64,000 nt of DNA from Brevundimonas guildfordensis (GCF_014836405.1 NZ_JACSQU010000001.1:496001-560000); one strand, 5' to 3'. Counted from the first letter of the stretch, positions 16,055-25,413 are shown. Made by a program: numbers and translations. Notes: generated from the letters alone by a model not told the origin.

Positions 16055-16872
16055 GAGAACTGGAGGTCGTCATCCTGGGCTGCGGTTCGTCGGGCGGTGT
16101 GCCGCGCGGCGATGGCGACTGGGGCGACTGCGACCCGGCCGAGCCGCGCAACCGGCGCACGCGCTGCTCCATGCTGGCGCGCCTTCATGGTGACGATGGC
16201 GTCACCAGCGTGGTCATCGACACCTCGCCTGACTTCCGCCAGCAGATGCTGGCGGCGAACGTCCGACACATCGACGGCGTCCTCTTTACCCACGATCATG
16301 CCGATCAGACCCACGGCATCGACGACCTGCGGGTCTTCGCCGCTCACGCTCGCCGACGCATTCCGGCCTGGATGGATCAGCCGACCCATGCGGCCCTGAC
16401 GCGGCGGTTCGACTACATCTTCGAGAGCCAGCACGGCTATCCAGCCATCGTCGAGGCTCACTCATTGCCGCCGCATGGCCATCGATGGAGCGTGCCCGGA
16501 CCCGGCGGCGAACTGCCGGTCGTGACCTTCGACCAGGCGCACGGTCCGATTCGCTCGGTCGGCTACCGGATCGGCGGCGTGGCCTATTCCAGCGACGTTT
16601 CTGATCTCGACGAGCACGCGCTGGAGGCGGTGCGCGGAGCTGATCTGTGGATTCTGGACGCCCTTCGCTACACGCCGCATCCGACCCACGCCCACGTCGA
16701 CAAGGCGCTGGACTGGATCGCTCGGGCGGAGGTGAAACGGGCCGTCCTGACCAATCTGCACATAGATCTGGACTACCAACGGCTGAGGAGCGAACTCCCG
16801 GCCAACGTCGATGTCGCGTTTGACGGCTGGAGCGAGCGACTCGCTCTCGCAGGGCCCGAGGTCAACGCATAG
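16051..16872 (+). CDS. MBL-fold metallo-hydrolase (PhnP-like)
   Basis: 273 residues starting within the tatD stop codon. The metallo-beta-lactamase signature FTHDHADQTHG (HxHxDH) lies near residue 77, with GCGSSGGVP at the N-terminus, AYSSDVSDL and the C-terminal LTNLHIDLDY supplying other metal ligands. It resembles PhnP/RNase Z-type phosphodiesterases; the cluster position suggests cyclic nucleotide or nucleic-acid turnover. No phosphonate genes are near, so a phn role is not implied. Confidence 0.9.
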   Translation: MRELEVVILGCGSSGGVPRGDGDWGDCDPAEPRNRRTRCSMLARLHGDDGVTSVVIDTSPDFRQQMLAANVRHIDGVLFTHDHADQTHGIDDLRVFAAHARRRIPAWMDQPTHAALTRRFDYIFESQHGYPAIVEAHSLPPHGHRWSVPGPGGELPVVTFDQAHGPIRSVGYRIGGVAYSSDVSDLDEHALEAVRGADLWILDALRYTPHPTHAHVDKALDWIARAEVKRAVLTNLHIDLDYQRLRSELPANVDVAFDGWSERLALAGPEVNA

Positions 16873-17015
16873 GCTTCGCCTGTCCATGCAAAAATATGTG
16901 ATGCGCCCCCGGGCGTTTATCGTCTATTCGCTCCGTCGAGACGCGGGCGGGTGGGGCCCTCCGTTGGTGTAATGGCGGCGTGGGGGAGTTCTGCGCCGCG
17001 AACCTGGACGACTGT

Positions 17016-18287
17016 ATGAAACGTATGTTCGCTTACCTCATCGTCGGGGCGATGGTCCTCGGCGTTGTGACAGGCTGGGGCCTGAACCATTTTCTGACGG
17101 CGGATCAGGCTTCGGCCGCGGCGTCGAACCTCAATCTCATTACCGACATCTTCCTGCGCCTGATCAAGATGATCATCGCGCCGCTGGTGTTCACCACCCT
17201 GGTGGCGGGCATCGCCCATATGGAGGACGCCGCCTCGGTGGGGCGGATCGGCGTCAAGACCATGACGTGGTTCATCGGCGCCTCGATCGTGTCGCTGGTG
17301 CTGGGCCTGGTGATGGTCCAACTGCTGCAGCCGGGCGCGAACATGCACCTGCCTGAGGCCGTGGCGGCCGCGGCCCCTGCGGCTTCTACGGACGCCTTCT
17401 CGCTGCACGGCTTCATCGCCCACCTGGTGCCGACGTCGATCTTCGACGCCATGGCGCGCAACGAGATCCTGCAGATCGTGGTCTTCTCGGTGTTCGTCGG
17501 CACGGCGGTCGCCGCCCTGGACGACAAGGCGCCGGCGGTGCTGCACCTGGTCGAACAGGCCGCCTCCATCATGCTGAAGGTGACCGAGTTCGTGATGAAG
17601 CTGGCGCCGTTCGCCATCTTCGCCGCCCTGGCCTCGACCATCGCCACCCAGGGGCTGGAGATGCTGGGCACCTACGCCAAGTTCGTGCTGGGCTTCTATG
17701 GCTCCATGGGCGTGCTGTGGGGGCTGCTGTTCCTGGCCGGCGCCGTGGTTCTGGGCAAGCGGGTGATCCCGCTGTTCCGCGAGATCCGTACGCCGACCCT
17801 GCTGGCCTTCTCGACGGCCAGCTCGGAAGCCGCCTATCCGCGTATTCTTGAGGCCTTGCCCAAGGTCGGCGTGCGCCGTCGCATCGTCAGCTTCGTCCTG
17901 CCGCTGGGCTATTCGTTCAACCTGGACGGGTCGATGCTCTACTGCACCTTCGGCACTATGTTCATCATGCAGGCCCACGGCGTGCACCTGAGCGTGTCGC
18001 AGCAGATCTTCATGCTGCTGCTGCTGATGGTGACGTCCAAGGGCATCGCCGGCATCCCGCGCGCCTCTCTGGTGGTGATCATGGCGACCCTGACCTACTT
18101 CGGCCTGCCGGAAGCGTGGATCGCCATCGTGCTGGGCGTCGACCACCTGCTGGACATGGGACGCTCGGCCACAAACGTCGTCGGCAACTCGGTCGCCGCC
18201 GCCGTGGTCGCCAAGTGGGAAGGCGAACTGGACGACATGCCCGAAGCGGATAGCGCGGACGGACAGGCGCAGCCCGCCGCCGTCTGA
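17016..18287 (+). CDS. Dicarboxylate/amino-acid:cation symporter (DAACS family)
   Basis: The start at 17016 is chosen because it begins the first membrane helix (MKRMFAYLIVGAMVLG); 423 residues. Family motifs are the serine-rich hairpin LLAFSTASSEAAYPRILEA, LGYSFNLDGSMLYCTF, and the substrate-binding helix LDMGRSATNVVGNSVAAAVV. Proteins of this group take up C4-dicarboxylates, glutamate or aspartate with Na+ or H+. The Arg that selects acidic substrates is present in MGRSATN, though the exact substrate is open. A strong terminator follows. It is monocistronic. Confidence 0.93.
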   Translation: MKRMFAYLIVGAMVLGVVTGWGLNHFLTADQASAAASNLNLITDIFLRLIKMIIAPLVFTTLVAGIAHMEDAASVGRIGVKTMTWFIGASIVSLVLGLVMVQLLQPGANMHLPEAVAAAAPAASTDAFSLHGFIAHLVPTSIFDAMARNEILQIVVFSVFVGTAVAALDDKAPAVLHLVEQAASIMLKVTEFVMKLAPFAIFAALASTIATQGLEMLGTYAKFVLGFYGSMGVLWGLLFLAGAVVLGKRVIPLFREIRTPTLLAFSTASSEAAYPRILEALPKVGVRRRIVSFVLPLGYSFNLDGSMLYCTFGTMFIMQAHGVHLSVSQQIFMLLLLMVTSKGIAGIPRASLVVIMATLTYFGLPEAWIAIVLGVDHLLDMGRSATNVVGNSVAAAVVAKWEGELDDMPEADSADGQAQPAAV

Positions 18288-18307
18288 CGACGCGGTCATC
18301 AGGGATC

Positions 18308-18340
18308 AGGGGCGTGGAGATCATCTCCACGCCCCTTTTT
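18308..18340 (+). terminator. Rho-independent terminator after the symporter gene
   Basis: A 13-base perfect stem AGGGGCGTGGAGA (18308-18320) / TCTCCACGCCCCT (18324-18336) with a TCA loop, followed by TTTTC. It begins 21 bases after the symporter stop. Confidence 0.95.
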
Positions 18341-18399
18341 CTTGGGCGTAGCGCTCCGGCACAGGCGCTCTGGTTGACCTGAGGGGCTGGCGGTCCTAC

Positions 18400-18595
18400 T
18401 GCGACGGTCGCGTCAGGTTCCCCTCAGGGGGATTAAGAGGGAACGGAGTGTGAAACTCCGGCTGTTCCCGCAACTGTAAGCGGTTAGCCCGCGCGTCAAA
18501 CGCCACTGGCGGCTCGAGAGGTTTCGGCCTCCGACTGCTGGGAAGGCGACGCGCACCGGCCTTGATCCGCGAGCCAGGAGACCTGCCTGTCGCCG
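18400..18595 (+). ncRNA. Cobalamin riboswitch upstream of btuB
   Basis: Conserved blocks of the adenosylcobalamin aptamer occur in order: GGTTCCCC near 18417, AGGGAACGGAGTGTGAAACT near 18438, CTGTTCCCGCAACTGTAAGC near 18462, CCACTGG near 18503, GCTGGGAAGGC near 18537, and the B12 box GAGCCAGGAGACCTGCC at 18571-18587. The receptor gene starts 144 bases downstream. When cobalamin is plentiful the element should reduce btuB expression. The ends are approximate. Confidence 0.96.
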
Positions 18596-18738
18596 TCGTT
18601 CTCCGCGCGGTCGGGATGTGCCGAGCGGTCGAGGCAACTCGTGTGACGACAGTCGTAAACCAAGCCGCGTCAGCGGCCGCTTTCGCTCATCCGGGCGATA
18701 GTCGGTCCGGCGCGGCGTCGTCATATGGAGAACCGGAA

Positions 18739-20688
18739 ATGAACCGGACCGCATTCGCCGCCCTGGCCGCCGCAAGCCTTCTGGCCGCCGCCCCATCTTT
18801 CGCCGCTGAAGCGCTTGATCAGCAAGCCGCCGCCCCGGACGTGGCGGGCCGCGCCGGCGCGACCGCCGTCGAAGACGTGATCGTCACCGCCAACCGCTCG
18901 CCCCAGCCGATCGAGCGGGTCGGCGCTTCGGTCGCCGTCCTGACCCAAGCCGCCATCGAAGCGCGCCAGACGACCGCCGTGGCCGAGCTTCTGTCGCAGA
19001 CGCCGGGCGTCAGCTACAGCCGCAACGGCGGCGTCGGCGCTGCCAACAGCCTGTATGTCCGCGGCGCCGAAGGCCACCACACCGTCGTCCTGATCGACGG
19101 GGTCAAGCTGAACGACCCGTCCTCGACCCAGGGCGGCTTCAACTTCGGCAATCTGCTGGTCGGCGACGCGGCCCGCATCGAGGTTCTGCGCGGCGCCCAA
19201 TCGACCCTGTGGGGCAGTCAGGCCATCGGCGGCGTGGTCAACATCGTCACCGCCGAGCCGACGGAGGCCCTTCAAGGCAGCCTCGACGCTGAGGCCGGCG
19301 CGCGCGGCACGACCTATTTCCGAGGCGGCGTGGGCGGCGCCAATGAGCGCCTGAGCTGGCGCCTGGCGGCCAGCCGCTACTCGACCGACGGTTACTCGGC
19401 CTACGCTACGGGGACTGAGGACGACGGCTATGACAACACAGGCCTGTCGGGGCGGTTGAACCTGAAGATCACCGACGCCGTGTCGCTGGACCTGCGCTCG
19501 GTCTGGTCCAGCGGCCGCGCCGACTTCGACGCCTGGAACGGCGACAGCCGCGACTATGGCAAGACTCAGGAACTGGTCGCCTACGCCGGGCTGAACATCG
19601 ACCTGCTGGACGGCCGTTTCCGTAACCGCATCGGCTATGCCCACACCGATACGGATCGCCGCAACTTCAACCCGGAAAACAAGATCCAGCCCCTGACCTT
19701 CGACGCCGAAGGCCAGAACCGCCGCTGGGAGTATCAGGGCGCCTTCGCCGTCACCGAGACGCTGAACACGACCTTCGGCGTCGAGCACGAAAAGTCTGAA
19801 ATGAAGTCCCGCTCGCTCGGCGACTGGAATCCCAACGCAGACTACGGGCGCGGCGAGGCTGAGCTGAACAGCGTCTATGGCCAGGTTCAGTGGACCGTGC
19901 TGGACGGCCTGACCCTGACCGGCGGGCTTCGCTATGACGATCACGCCCAGTATGGCGACCATCTGCTGGGCCAGGTCGCGGCCGCCTGGTCGCTGAACGA
20001 CGGCGCGACCGTCCTGCGCGCCAGCTGGGGGCAGGGCTTCCGCGCGCCGGGCCTGTACGAGCTCTACAGCGAGTACGGCAGCCTGGATCTGCAGCCTGAA
20101 GAGGCCGACAGCTGGGAGATCGGCGTCGAACAACGCCTGTTCGACCGCGCCGTCGTCTCGGCGACCTATTTCCAGCGCGATAGCGACAACGAGATCAACT
20201 ACGCCAACTGCCTGCCCGGCGACGCTCACCCGATCTGCAGCCAGCCTTACGGCGGCTACTATCAGAACATCCAGAAGGCCGAGACCAAGGGCGTCGAACT
20301 GATCGGCCGTCTCGACGTGACCGAGCGTCTGCACCTGAACGCCAACTACACCTGGACGGACGCCAAGAACGCCGTCGGCGACCATGAAGGCAAGCGTCTG
20401 CGCCTGCGCCCCGAGCACATGGGCAATCTGGCGGCGGACTACGACTGGACCTTCGGTCTGAGCACGGGCCTGTCCGTCCGCTATGTAGGCGAGACGTTCA
20501 ATGACCTGGCCAACGCGGTGAAGGTCGACGCCTACACCCTAGTTGACCTGCGGGCCTCCTATCCGATCGACGACCATCTGGAAGTCTACGGCCGGATCGA
20601 GAACGCCTTCGACGAGGAATACCAGACCGTGCTGGGCTACGGCACGGCCGGTCGCGGCGTCTTCGGCGGCGTGCGCGTCCGCTTCTGA
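18739..20688 (+). CDS. btuB: TonB-dependent cobalamin receptor
   Basis: The start at 18739 is chosen by its signal peptide (MNRTAFAALAAASLLAAAPS) and a GGAG about 10 bases upstream; 649 residues. A TonB-box-like VEDVIVTANRS precedes the plug domain (SVAVLTQAAIE, NSLYVRGAEGHHTVVLIDGV, IEVLRGAQSTLWGS). A 22-strand barrel follows, ending in the aromatic terminal Phe of VRVRF. Overall sequence and the upstream cobalamin riboswitch support BtuB, which takes vitamin B12 across the outer membrane with TonB energy. BtuCDF transport genes are not in the window. Confidence 0.95.
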   Translation: MNRTAFAALAAASLLAAAPSFAAEALDQQAAAPDVAGRAGATAVEDVIVTANRSPQPIERVGASVAVLTQAAIEARQTTAVAELLSQTPGVSYSRNGGVGAANSLYVRGAEGHHTVVLIDGVKLNDPSSTQGGFNFGNLLVGDAARIEVLRGAQSTLWGSQAIGGVVNIVTAEPTEALQGSLDAEAGARGTTYFRGGVGGANERLSWRLAASRYSTDGYSAYATGTEDDGYDNTGLSGRLNLKITDAVSLDLRSVWSSGRADFDAWNGDSRDYGKTQELVAYAGLNIDLLDGRFRNRIGYAHTDTDRRNFNPENKIQPLTFDAEGQNRRWEYQGAFAVTETLNTTFGVEHEKSEMKSRSLGDWNPNADYGRGEAELNSVYGQVQWTVLDGLTLTGGLRYDDHAQYGDHLLGQVAAAWSLNDGATVLRASWGQGFRAPGLYELYSEYGSLDLQPEEADSWEIGVEQRLFDRAVVSATYFQRDSDNEINYANCLPGDAHPICSQPYGGYYQNIQKAETKGVELIGRLDVTERLHLNANYTWTDAKNAVGDHEGKRLRLRPEHMGNLAADYDWTFGLSTGLSVRYVGETFNDLANAVKVDAYTLVDLRASYPIDDHLEVYGRIENAFDEEYQTVLGYGTAGRGVFGGVRVRF

Positions 20689-20694
20689 TGCGAA

Positions 20695-20728
20695 GGCCGG
20701 GCCGCCCTGACATCGGGGCGGCCCGGCC
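20695..20728. terminator. Strong hairpin between converging btuB and DUF2842 genes
   Basis: 13-base perfect stem GGCCGGGCCGCCC (20695-20707) / GGGCGGCCCGGCC (20716-20728) with an 8-base loop, starting 6 bases after the btuB stop and ending 6 bases before the stop of the minus-strand gene. There is no T tract on either side. It may act as a bidirectional transcript end or an mRNA 3' stabiliser. Confidence 0.65.
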
Positions 20729-20734
20729 GAACCT

Positions 20735-20929
20735 CTATTCCCGTTCGGCCCAGCGCAGCAGGGGGATGAGCGGCACGCCCCAGCCGATGCCCGCCACGGC
20801 GAAGAAGATCAGGTCGATCCACCAGGCCTTCGGCAACAGGGCGTGCAGCGTCACTGCGCCCCAGATCCAGAAGATCAGGAAGAACACCACCGCCACGGTG
20901 GCGACGAACCGGCGCGCGCGGGGCGGCAT
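20735..20929 (-). CDS. DUF2842 small membrane protein
   Basis: 64 residues with two transmembrane helices: about residues 10-30 (ATVAVVFFLIFWIWGAVTLH) and 38-58 (IDLIFFAVAGIGWGVPLIPL). The sequence and size match DUF2842, a family restricted mostly to alphaproteobacteria, of unknown function. Its ATG shares one base with the stop of the preceding gene (TGATG at 20931-20927), so translation is probably coupled. A basic N-terminus (MPPRARRF) suggests it faces the cytoplasm. Confidence 0.8.
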   Translation of the reverse strand: MPPRARRFVATVAVVFFLIFWIWGAVTLHALLPKAWWIDLIFFAVAGIGWGVPLIPLLRWAERE

Positions 20930-21180
20930 CAGCGCTTGTTCCTGAACAGGAAGAAGGCCGCCAGGCCGATCACCGTGGTCACCAGCGACCACAGCAGCCA
21001 CTCCCAATCGGTGAGAGTGGCGACCGCGAATACCCGAATGGCTAGAAAGGCGCCGCACGCCGCGCTGACCAGGGCCACCAGGATGACGGCCCCGATGCCC
21101 CGGCGTCCGGTCAGAAGGTCGGCGATCCACGCCAGAGCCACGGCGCCGACAACGGCGATGGCGATCTCGATATATTGCAC
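20929..21180 (-). CDS. Small membrane protein, transglycosylase-associated-like
   Basis: 83 residues from a GTG start (21180) with a GGGAGC ribosome binding site. Three hydrophobic segments: IEIAIAVVGAVALAWIADLL, AVILVALVSAACGAFLAI and LLWSLVTTVIGLAAFFLF, ending FRNKR. GRRGIGAVILVALVSAACGA resembles the glycine-rich core of GlsB/YeaQ/YmgE-type small proteins, but the match is weak. It forms a two-gene unit with the DUF2842 gene and diverges from ctaA by 138 bases. Function unknown. Confidence 0.65.
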   Translation of the reverse strand: MQYIEIAIAVVGAVALAWIADLLTGRRGIGAVILVALVSAACGAFLAIRVFAVATLTDWEWLLWSLVTTVIGLAAFFLFRNKR

Positions 21181-21318
21181 CGACCGGCGCTCCCTGACTG
21201 CTGTGCGACGCTTTGGCGAAGAAAGCGACTCGATCTTGCCACGCGGGAGGGGCATATCCCTCGGTTCCGCCGCCTGTGAAGAGGCGGCAAGCATATCGGG
21301 GCGAACGGCAGGCGTCGA

Positions 21319-22374
21319 ATGAAGCGTATTGGGGATTTGGATCGCAGCCGCGCTGTGGCGCTGTGGCTGTTTTTCTGCGCGACTCTGGTGTTCGCCATGA
21401 TCGTGGTCGGGGGGGCGACGCGCCTGACCGGCTCGGGTCTGTCGATCACCGAATGGAAGCCCATCATGGGCGCCCTGCCGCCGATGAACCACGCGGACTG
21501 GGTCGAGGCGTTCGACAAGTACAAGGCCATCCCCCAGTACACGGAAGTCAACGCCGGCATGAGCATGGCGCAGTTCCAGTACATCTTCTGGTGGGAGTGG
21601 GCGCACCGCCTGCTGGGACGCCTGATCGGCGCCGTCTTCGCCTTGCCGTTCATCGCCTTCCTGGCCTTCCGCGCGATCCCGCGTCGTCTGATCGGCCGCT
21701 GCGCCGTGCTGTTGGCTCTGGGCGGCCTGCAGGGGCTGATCGGCTGGTGGATGGTGTCCAGCGGCCTGGCCGATCGCATCGACGTGGCGCCGGAACGTCT
21801 GGCGACCCATCTGGGCCTGGCGTTCCTGATCTTCGCCGGCCTGATCTGGACGGGGCTGGAGGCGTGGGCCGGGGTTGACGCTAACCGCCCGTCGCGCGGC
21901 TGGACCTGGGCCGCGGGCCTGCTGCTGGGCGGGGTCTTCGTCCAGTGCCTGTTGGGCGGCCTGGTGGCGGGCGCCAAGGCGGGCCTGATCTACACCGACT
22001 GGCCGATGATGAACGGGGCCTTCTTCCCGCCGATCGCGTGGGGGCAGGGGGCGTTGGCCTTCCTGCACGATCAGGGGCTGGTCCAGCTGAACCACCGCAT
22101 CGGCGCCTATGCCTTGCTGTTCGCCGGCACCTTCTATGCGGTCCAGGCGCTGCGGGGGCGTCTGGATGGCGGGCTAGGCGTCGCCGCGGTCGTCTTTGCG
22201 GGCGGGCTGTGGTTCCAGGCAGGCCTGGGCGTCATGACCCTGATCCACGCTGTGCCCGTGACCCTGGGCGTTCTGCACCAGGCTGTGGCGGCGCTGGTGC
22301 TGGGCGTGGCGACCGCGAACCTTTGGCTGGTGCGACGATCGCGGCCCCGGATGTTCGCGTCCACCCTGCGCTGA
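21319..22374 (+). CDS. ctaA: Heme A synthase (COX15/CtaA type)
   Basis: 351 residues with eight predicted membrane helices in two four-helix repeats. Diagnostic segments: [33 protein letters not shown] (heme-ligand His), [21 protein letters not shown] and [13 protein letters not shown], which together supply the four conserved histidines. It converts heme O to heme A for aa3-type cytochrome oxidase. The length suits the alphaproteobacterial type. A terminator follows directly. Cytochrome oxidase structural genes are not in the window. Confidence 0.96.
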   Translation: MKRIGDLDRSRAVALWLFFCATLVFAMIVVGGATRLTGSGLSITEWKPIMGALPPMNHADWVEAFDKYKAIPQYTEVNAGMSMAQFQYIFWWEWAHRLLGRLIGAVFALPFIAFLAFRAIPRRLIGRCAVLLALGGLQGLIGWWMVSSGLADRIDVAPERLATHLGLAFLIFAGLIWTGLEAWAGVDANRPSRGWTWAAGLLLGGVFVQCLLGGLVAGAKAGLIYTDWPMMNGAFFPPIAWGQGALAFLHDQGLVQLNHRIGAYALLFAGTFYAVQALRGRLDGGLGVAAVVFAGGLWFQAGLGVMTLIHAVPVTLGVLHQAVAALVLGVATANLWLVRRSRPRMFASTLR

Positions 22375-22393
22375 GCCGTCAGCAGGGCTGAAC

Positions 22394-22429
22394 AAAAAGG
22401 CCGCCCTCCGGATCGGAGGGCGGCCTTTT
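22394..22429. terminator. Bidirectional rho-independent terminator
   Basis: Near-perfect stem AAAAAGGCCGCCCTCCG / CGGAGGGCGGCCTTTT with a 3-base loop, flanked by A and T runs so it works on both strands. It separates ctaA (plus) from cobS (minus). Confidence 0.95.
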
Positions 22430-22452
22430 CAATATGGCGATGCGCGAGGGCG

Positions 22453-23457
22453 TCAGCCGATCTTCACCCGCGTCGCGGATTCCGGCAGGTCCTCGCCGAA
22501 GGCGCGCTGATAGAATTCGGCGATGGTCGGCCGTTCCAGTTCGTCGCACTTGTTCAGGAAGGTCAGGCGGAAGCTCAGGGCCAGGTCGCCGCCGAAGATG
22601 ATGGCGTTCTGGGCCCAGGTGATGACCGTCCGGGGCGACATCACGGTCGAGATGTCGCCGTTCATGAAGGCGTTGCGGGTCATGTCGGCGACGCGGACCA
22701 TGGCGGCGATCTGACGGCGGCCGTCGGCCGTGTCGTACTCAGGCGCCTTGGCGGCGACGATCTCGGCTTCGACGTCGTGGTCGAGATAGTTCAGCGTGGT
22801 GACGATGTTCCAGCGGTCCAGCTGCGCCTGATTGATCTGCTGGGCGCCGTGATACAGTCCCGTCGTGTCGCCCAGACCGACCGTGTTCGAGGTGGCGAAC
22901 AGGCGGAACCATTTATTGGGGCGGATGACGCGGTTCTGGTCCAGCAGGGTCAGGCGTCCCTGCGCCTCCAGCACGCGCTGGATGACGAACATCACGTCGG
23001 GACGGCCCGCGTCATACTCGTCGAACACCAGGGCGACCGGGCGTTGCAGCGACCACGGCAGGATGCCTTCGCGGAATTCGGTGACCTGCTTGCCGTCCTT
23101 CAGGACGATGGCGTCCTTGCCGATCAGGTCGATCCGACTGACGTGGGCGTCCAGGTTGACGCGCACCATGGGCCAGTTCAGGCGGGCGGCGACCTGCTCG
23201 ATGTGGGTCGACTTGCCGGTGCCGTGATAGCCCTGGACCATCACGCGGCGGTCGTGGGCGAAGCCGGCGCAGATGGCGAGCGTCGTCTGGGGATCGAAAC
23301 GATAGGACTCGTCGATCTCAGGCACATGGCTGTCGCGCGTCTCGAAAGCAGGCACGACCATGTCGGAATCGATGCCGAACGCTTCCTTCAGCGTGACCTT
23401 GCGGTGCGGTTCCAGCGTGACGAGCGGATCGGGGGAGGCGTCGAGCGGAGAGGTCAT
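22453..23457 (-). CDS. cobS: Cobaltochelatase subunit CobS
   Basis: 334 residues, MoxR-like AAA+ ATPase subunit of the aerobic CobN-CobS-CobT cobalt chelatase. The Walker [10 protein letters not shown] is at residues 76-84, the Walker B-like [17 protein letters not shown] near 140, and the sensor [17 protein letters not shown] follows. The opening ([19 protein letters not shown]) is characteristic of CobS and not of generic MoxR proteins. CobT usually follows CobS, but here the next gene downstream is beyond a terminator and unrelated. It is the last gene of an ohr - FAD monooxygenase - cobS run. Confidence 0.93.
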   Translation of the reverse strand: MTSPLDASPDPLVTLEPHRKVTLKEAFGIDSDMVVPAFETRDSHVPEIDESYRFDPQTTLAICAGFAHDRRVMVQGYHGTGKSTHIEQVAARLNWPMVRVNLDAHVSRIDLIGKDAIVLKDGKQVTEFREGILPWSLQRPVALVFDEYDAGRPDVMFVIQRVLEAQGRLTLLDQNRVIRPNKWFRLFATSNTVGLGDTTGLYHGAQQINQAQLDRWNIVTTLNYLDHDVEAEIVAAKAPEYDTADGRRQIAAMVRVADMTRNAFMNGDISTVMSPRTVITWAQNAIIFGGDLALSFRLTFLNKCDELERPTIAEFYQRAFGEDLPESATRVKIG

Positions 23458-23468
23458 GGCCAGAGCGA

Positions 23469-24578
23469 TTACCGCAGGCGGACCGGGTGGTCGAGACCTA
23501 GTCCGATCCGCAGGATTCTTTCCAGAATGAAGGGGAGGCGGGTGACAATGGGGATGGCGACCCGTCGGGCCACATCAGCGCTGGATCCGGTATCGCGGAC
23601 GAATCGCGTCAGGGCGCGCACCCGTCGGACAACCGCCTGATCCACTGGACGGCGCAGCCGATCATAGTCCGCCAGGCGCCCCCTCTGGCCGCTCAGATCA
23701 TCGGCGGCGCAGGCGGCGAAGACGAAGGCGTCCTCGATGCCCAGATTCATGCCCCGCGCGCCGATAGGCGAATGTACGTGGGCCGCGTCTCCGCCCAAGG
23801 CCACGCGGCCGACGCTCATGGCCGCCGCTATGCGATGGGAGATGTGGAAGTCTGAGCGCCAGCGGACTTCTCCGGCCCGCCAGCCGGGTGGCAGGTCGTC
23901 AAGCAAGGGAGGGCCGAAGCCGATCAGTCGAAACCGCGATCCCGAATAGGGCAGGCAGACGAACACGGCGTCTTCGCGCAGGTCGACCCAGGCCTCATCT
24001 GGCGGCGGGCCGCTCAGGTCTACGTCGATCAGTTGCCATGGCTCGGCCCACGCATCCCCGGGAAAGCCGATCCCCAACCTCTTGCGGACCGTGGAATGCG
24101 CGCCGTCGGCAGCGAACAGGATGGGCGCGCGTACCGTCTCGCCCGAGGAAAGGCGCGCGGTGGCGCCTTGCTCGTCCAGCCAAATGTCTTCGAGAGCAAG
24201 GTTGCGCTCGACCGCCACCCCCAGAGCGGCGACGGCCTGGGTGAGGAGAGCCTCTGTCCGCGCTTGGGGCAGGATCAACAAGGGCCAGGGCGCGCCCAGG
24301 TGCAGGGCCTCCAATCGTACGACGGCGAGGGTGCGTCCGCGACGGTGGATATGCAGCCGGCGAATAGTCTGACCCTCGGCCAGCAGTTGATCGGCGACGC
24401 CTGTGTCAGTCAGCAGGTCCAACGTTCGAGGATTGATCCCCAGCGCCCTTGAGGTGGCGGCGGGCTCGCTGGCGGCGTCTATCAGACGCACATGGACGCC
24501 GTGTCGAGCCAGGAACAGCGCTGCAGACAACCCGGTGGGACCGGCGCCCGCGATCAGAACCTGGGGCGCCCGAGCCAT
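23469..24578 (-). CDS. FAD-dependent aromatic-hydroxylase-type monooxygenase
   Basis: 369 residues. The N-terminal dinucleotide fold [20 protein letters not shown] binds FAD; a DG motif ([16 protein letters not shown], near residue 160) and the GD motif ([20 protein letters not shown], near 265) complete the PHBH-type flavin hydroxylase pattern. It should hydroxylate an aromatic or related substrate using NAD(P)H and O2; the substrate is unknown. It is shorter than the about 500-residue phenol hydroxylases with a thioredoxin-like tail. It lies 2 bases after ohr and 11 bases before cobS. Confidence 0.88.
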   Translation of the reverse strand: MARAPQVLIAGAGPTGLSAALFLARHGVHVRLIDAASEPAATSRALGINPRTLDLLTDTGVADQLLAEGQTIRRLHIHRRGRTLAVVRLEALHLGAPWPLLILPQARTEALLTQAVAALGVAVERNLALEDIWLDEQGATARLSSGETVRAPILFAADGAHSTVRKRLGIGFPGDAWAEPWQLIDVDLSGPPPDEAWVDLREDAVFVCLPYSGSRFRLIGFGPPLLDDLPPGWRAGEVRWRSDFHISHRIAAAMSVGRVALGGDAAHVHSPIGARGMNLGIEDAFVFAACAADDLSGQRGRLADYDRLRRPVDQAVVRRVRALTRFVRDTGSSADVARRVAIPIVTRLPFILERILRIGLGLDHPVRLR

Positions 24579-24580
24579 GA

Positions 24581-25009
24581 TCAGTCAGCGCTGAGCGCCA
24601 CCTCGACGTTGCCGCGCGTGGCGTTGGAGTAGGGACAGACCTGATGCGCCTTCTGGATCAAATCATCGATCACGGCGCGGTCCAGTCCATGGTCGAGGAT
24701 GCGCAAGGTCACGTCCAGGTTGAAGCCCTCGCCGCGGGTGTTCTTGCCGAAGCCTATTCCGGCCTCGACCTTGGTATCCGGGCCGACAGGCGTTCCCGCC
24801 TTGCCCGCGACGAGGCGCAGGGCTCCGAGGTAGCAGGCAGCGTAGCCAGTCGCGAACAGCTGCTCCGGGTTGGTTCCGTCGCCGCCCTTGCCACCCATTT
24901 CGGTGGGAACGGACAGGCGCACGTCGATCTTGCCGTCATCGGTGGCCGAGCGGCCCTCGTCGCGGCCCCCGCCCGAAGCCGTGGCGTGGGCGCGGTACAG
25001 GATTTCCAT
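24581..25009 (-). CDS. Organic hydroperoxide resistance protein (Ohr/OsmC family)
   Basis: The start at 25009 is chosen to match the family N-terminus (MEILYRAHATASGGGRDGR-like); 142 residues. Catalytic cysteines are at 59 (GYAACYLGAL) and 125 (AHQVCPYSNATRGN), with the conserved Glu in NPEQLF. Ohr reduces organic and fatty-acid hydroperoxides with lipoylated proteins as electron donors. Ohr genes are often controlled by OhrR, but no OhrR gene is adjacent and I find no clear OhrR palindrome upstream. It is the first gene of a three-gene minus-strand run. Confidence 0.93.
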   Translation of the reverse strand: MEILYRAHATASGGGRDEGRSATDDGKIDVRLSVPTEMGGKGGDGTNPEQLFATGYAACYLGALRLVAGKAGTPVGPDTKVEAGIGFGKNTRGEGFNLDVTLRILDHGLDRAVIDDLIQKAHQVCPYSNATRGNVEVALSAD

Positions 25010-25140
25010 TGGACAGACTCCGCATGCTTTGAAGGGCTGAGCTGTCTCAACGCCTCTCGGAAACAACGGTTCTGTGATTCGGAGTATCCACAGCTCAATG
25101 GTAACAATTTCAGCATCGCTCCCATTGGGGAGGGGCTGAG

Positions 25141-25413
25141 ATGACCACGCTGCCGCAGTTCTTCTGCTACGTGTACGACGCGCCCGACCGGACGCCTCAA
25201 ATGCTGGCGCTTGAGGCCGACACCTTCCTGGAGGCTATCCGCGAGACCCGTCGCGTGATGCGGGGAGAAAACGGCGCTGACGTTTTCGCGGAAATCTGGG
25301 ACTCGTCCCAACTGGGCGGCCAGGTCACGCGTATTGAGGCGCCACCTGGCGGGGCGGGTCTGCTGCGATCAATCAGGCGTAACCGGCCTTTTTCAAGGTT
25401 TTCCAGGCCTTGA
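25141..25413 (+). CDS. Small protein of unknown function
   Basis: 90 residues with a GGGGAGGGG-type ribosome binding site. The N-terminal 65 residues (CYVYDAPDRTPQMLALEADT, EAIRETRRVMRGENGADVF) look like a compact mixed fold, while the last 25 are basic and overlap the 3' end of the convergent J-domain gene by 41 bases. A short potential stem CTCCC/GGGAG (25119-25132) overlaps the ribosome binding site. I do not recognise the family. Coding is plausible from the binding site and composition, but the C-terminal tail could be a recent extension. Confidence 0.55.
   Translation: MTTLPQFFCYVYDAPDRTPQMLALEADTFLEAIRETRRVMRGENGADVFAEIWDSSQLGGQVTRIEAPPGGAGLLRSIRRNRPFSRFSRP

Noticed and set aside
16917..18299. 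460-codon minus-strand open frame
   Set aside because: Antisense to the symporter gene, with His/Gln/Arg-rich composition and no recognisable domain.
18721..20418. 565-codon minus-strand open frame
   Set aside because: Antisense shadow of btuB; the plus-strand gene has signal peptide, barrel motifs and riboswitch.
20695..20728. Second riboswitch or sRNA after btuB
   Set aside because: It is a simple GC-rich stem between two convergent genes with no further structure.
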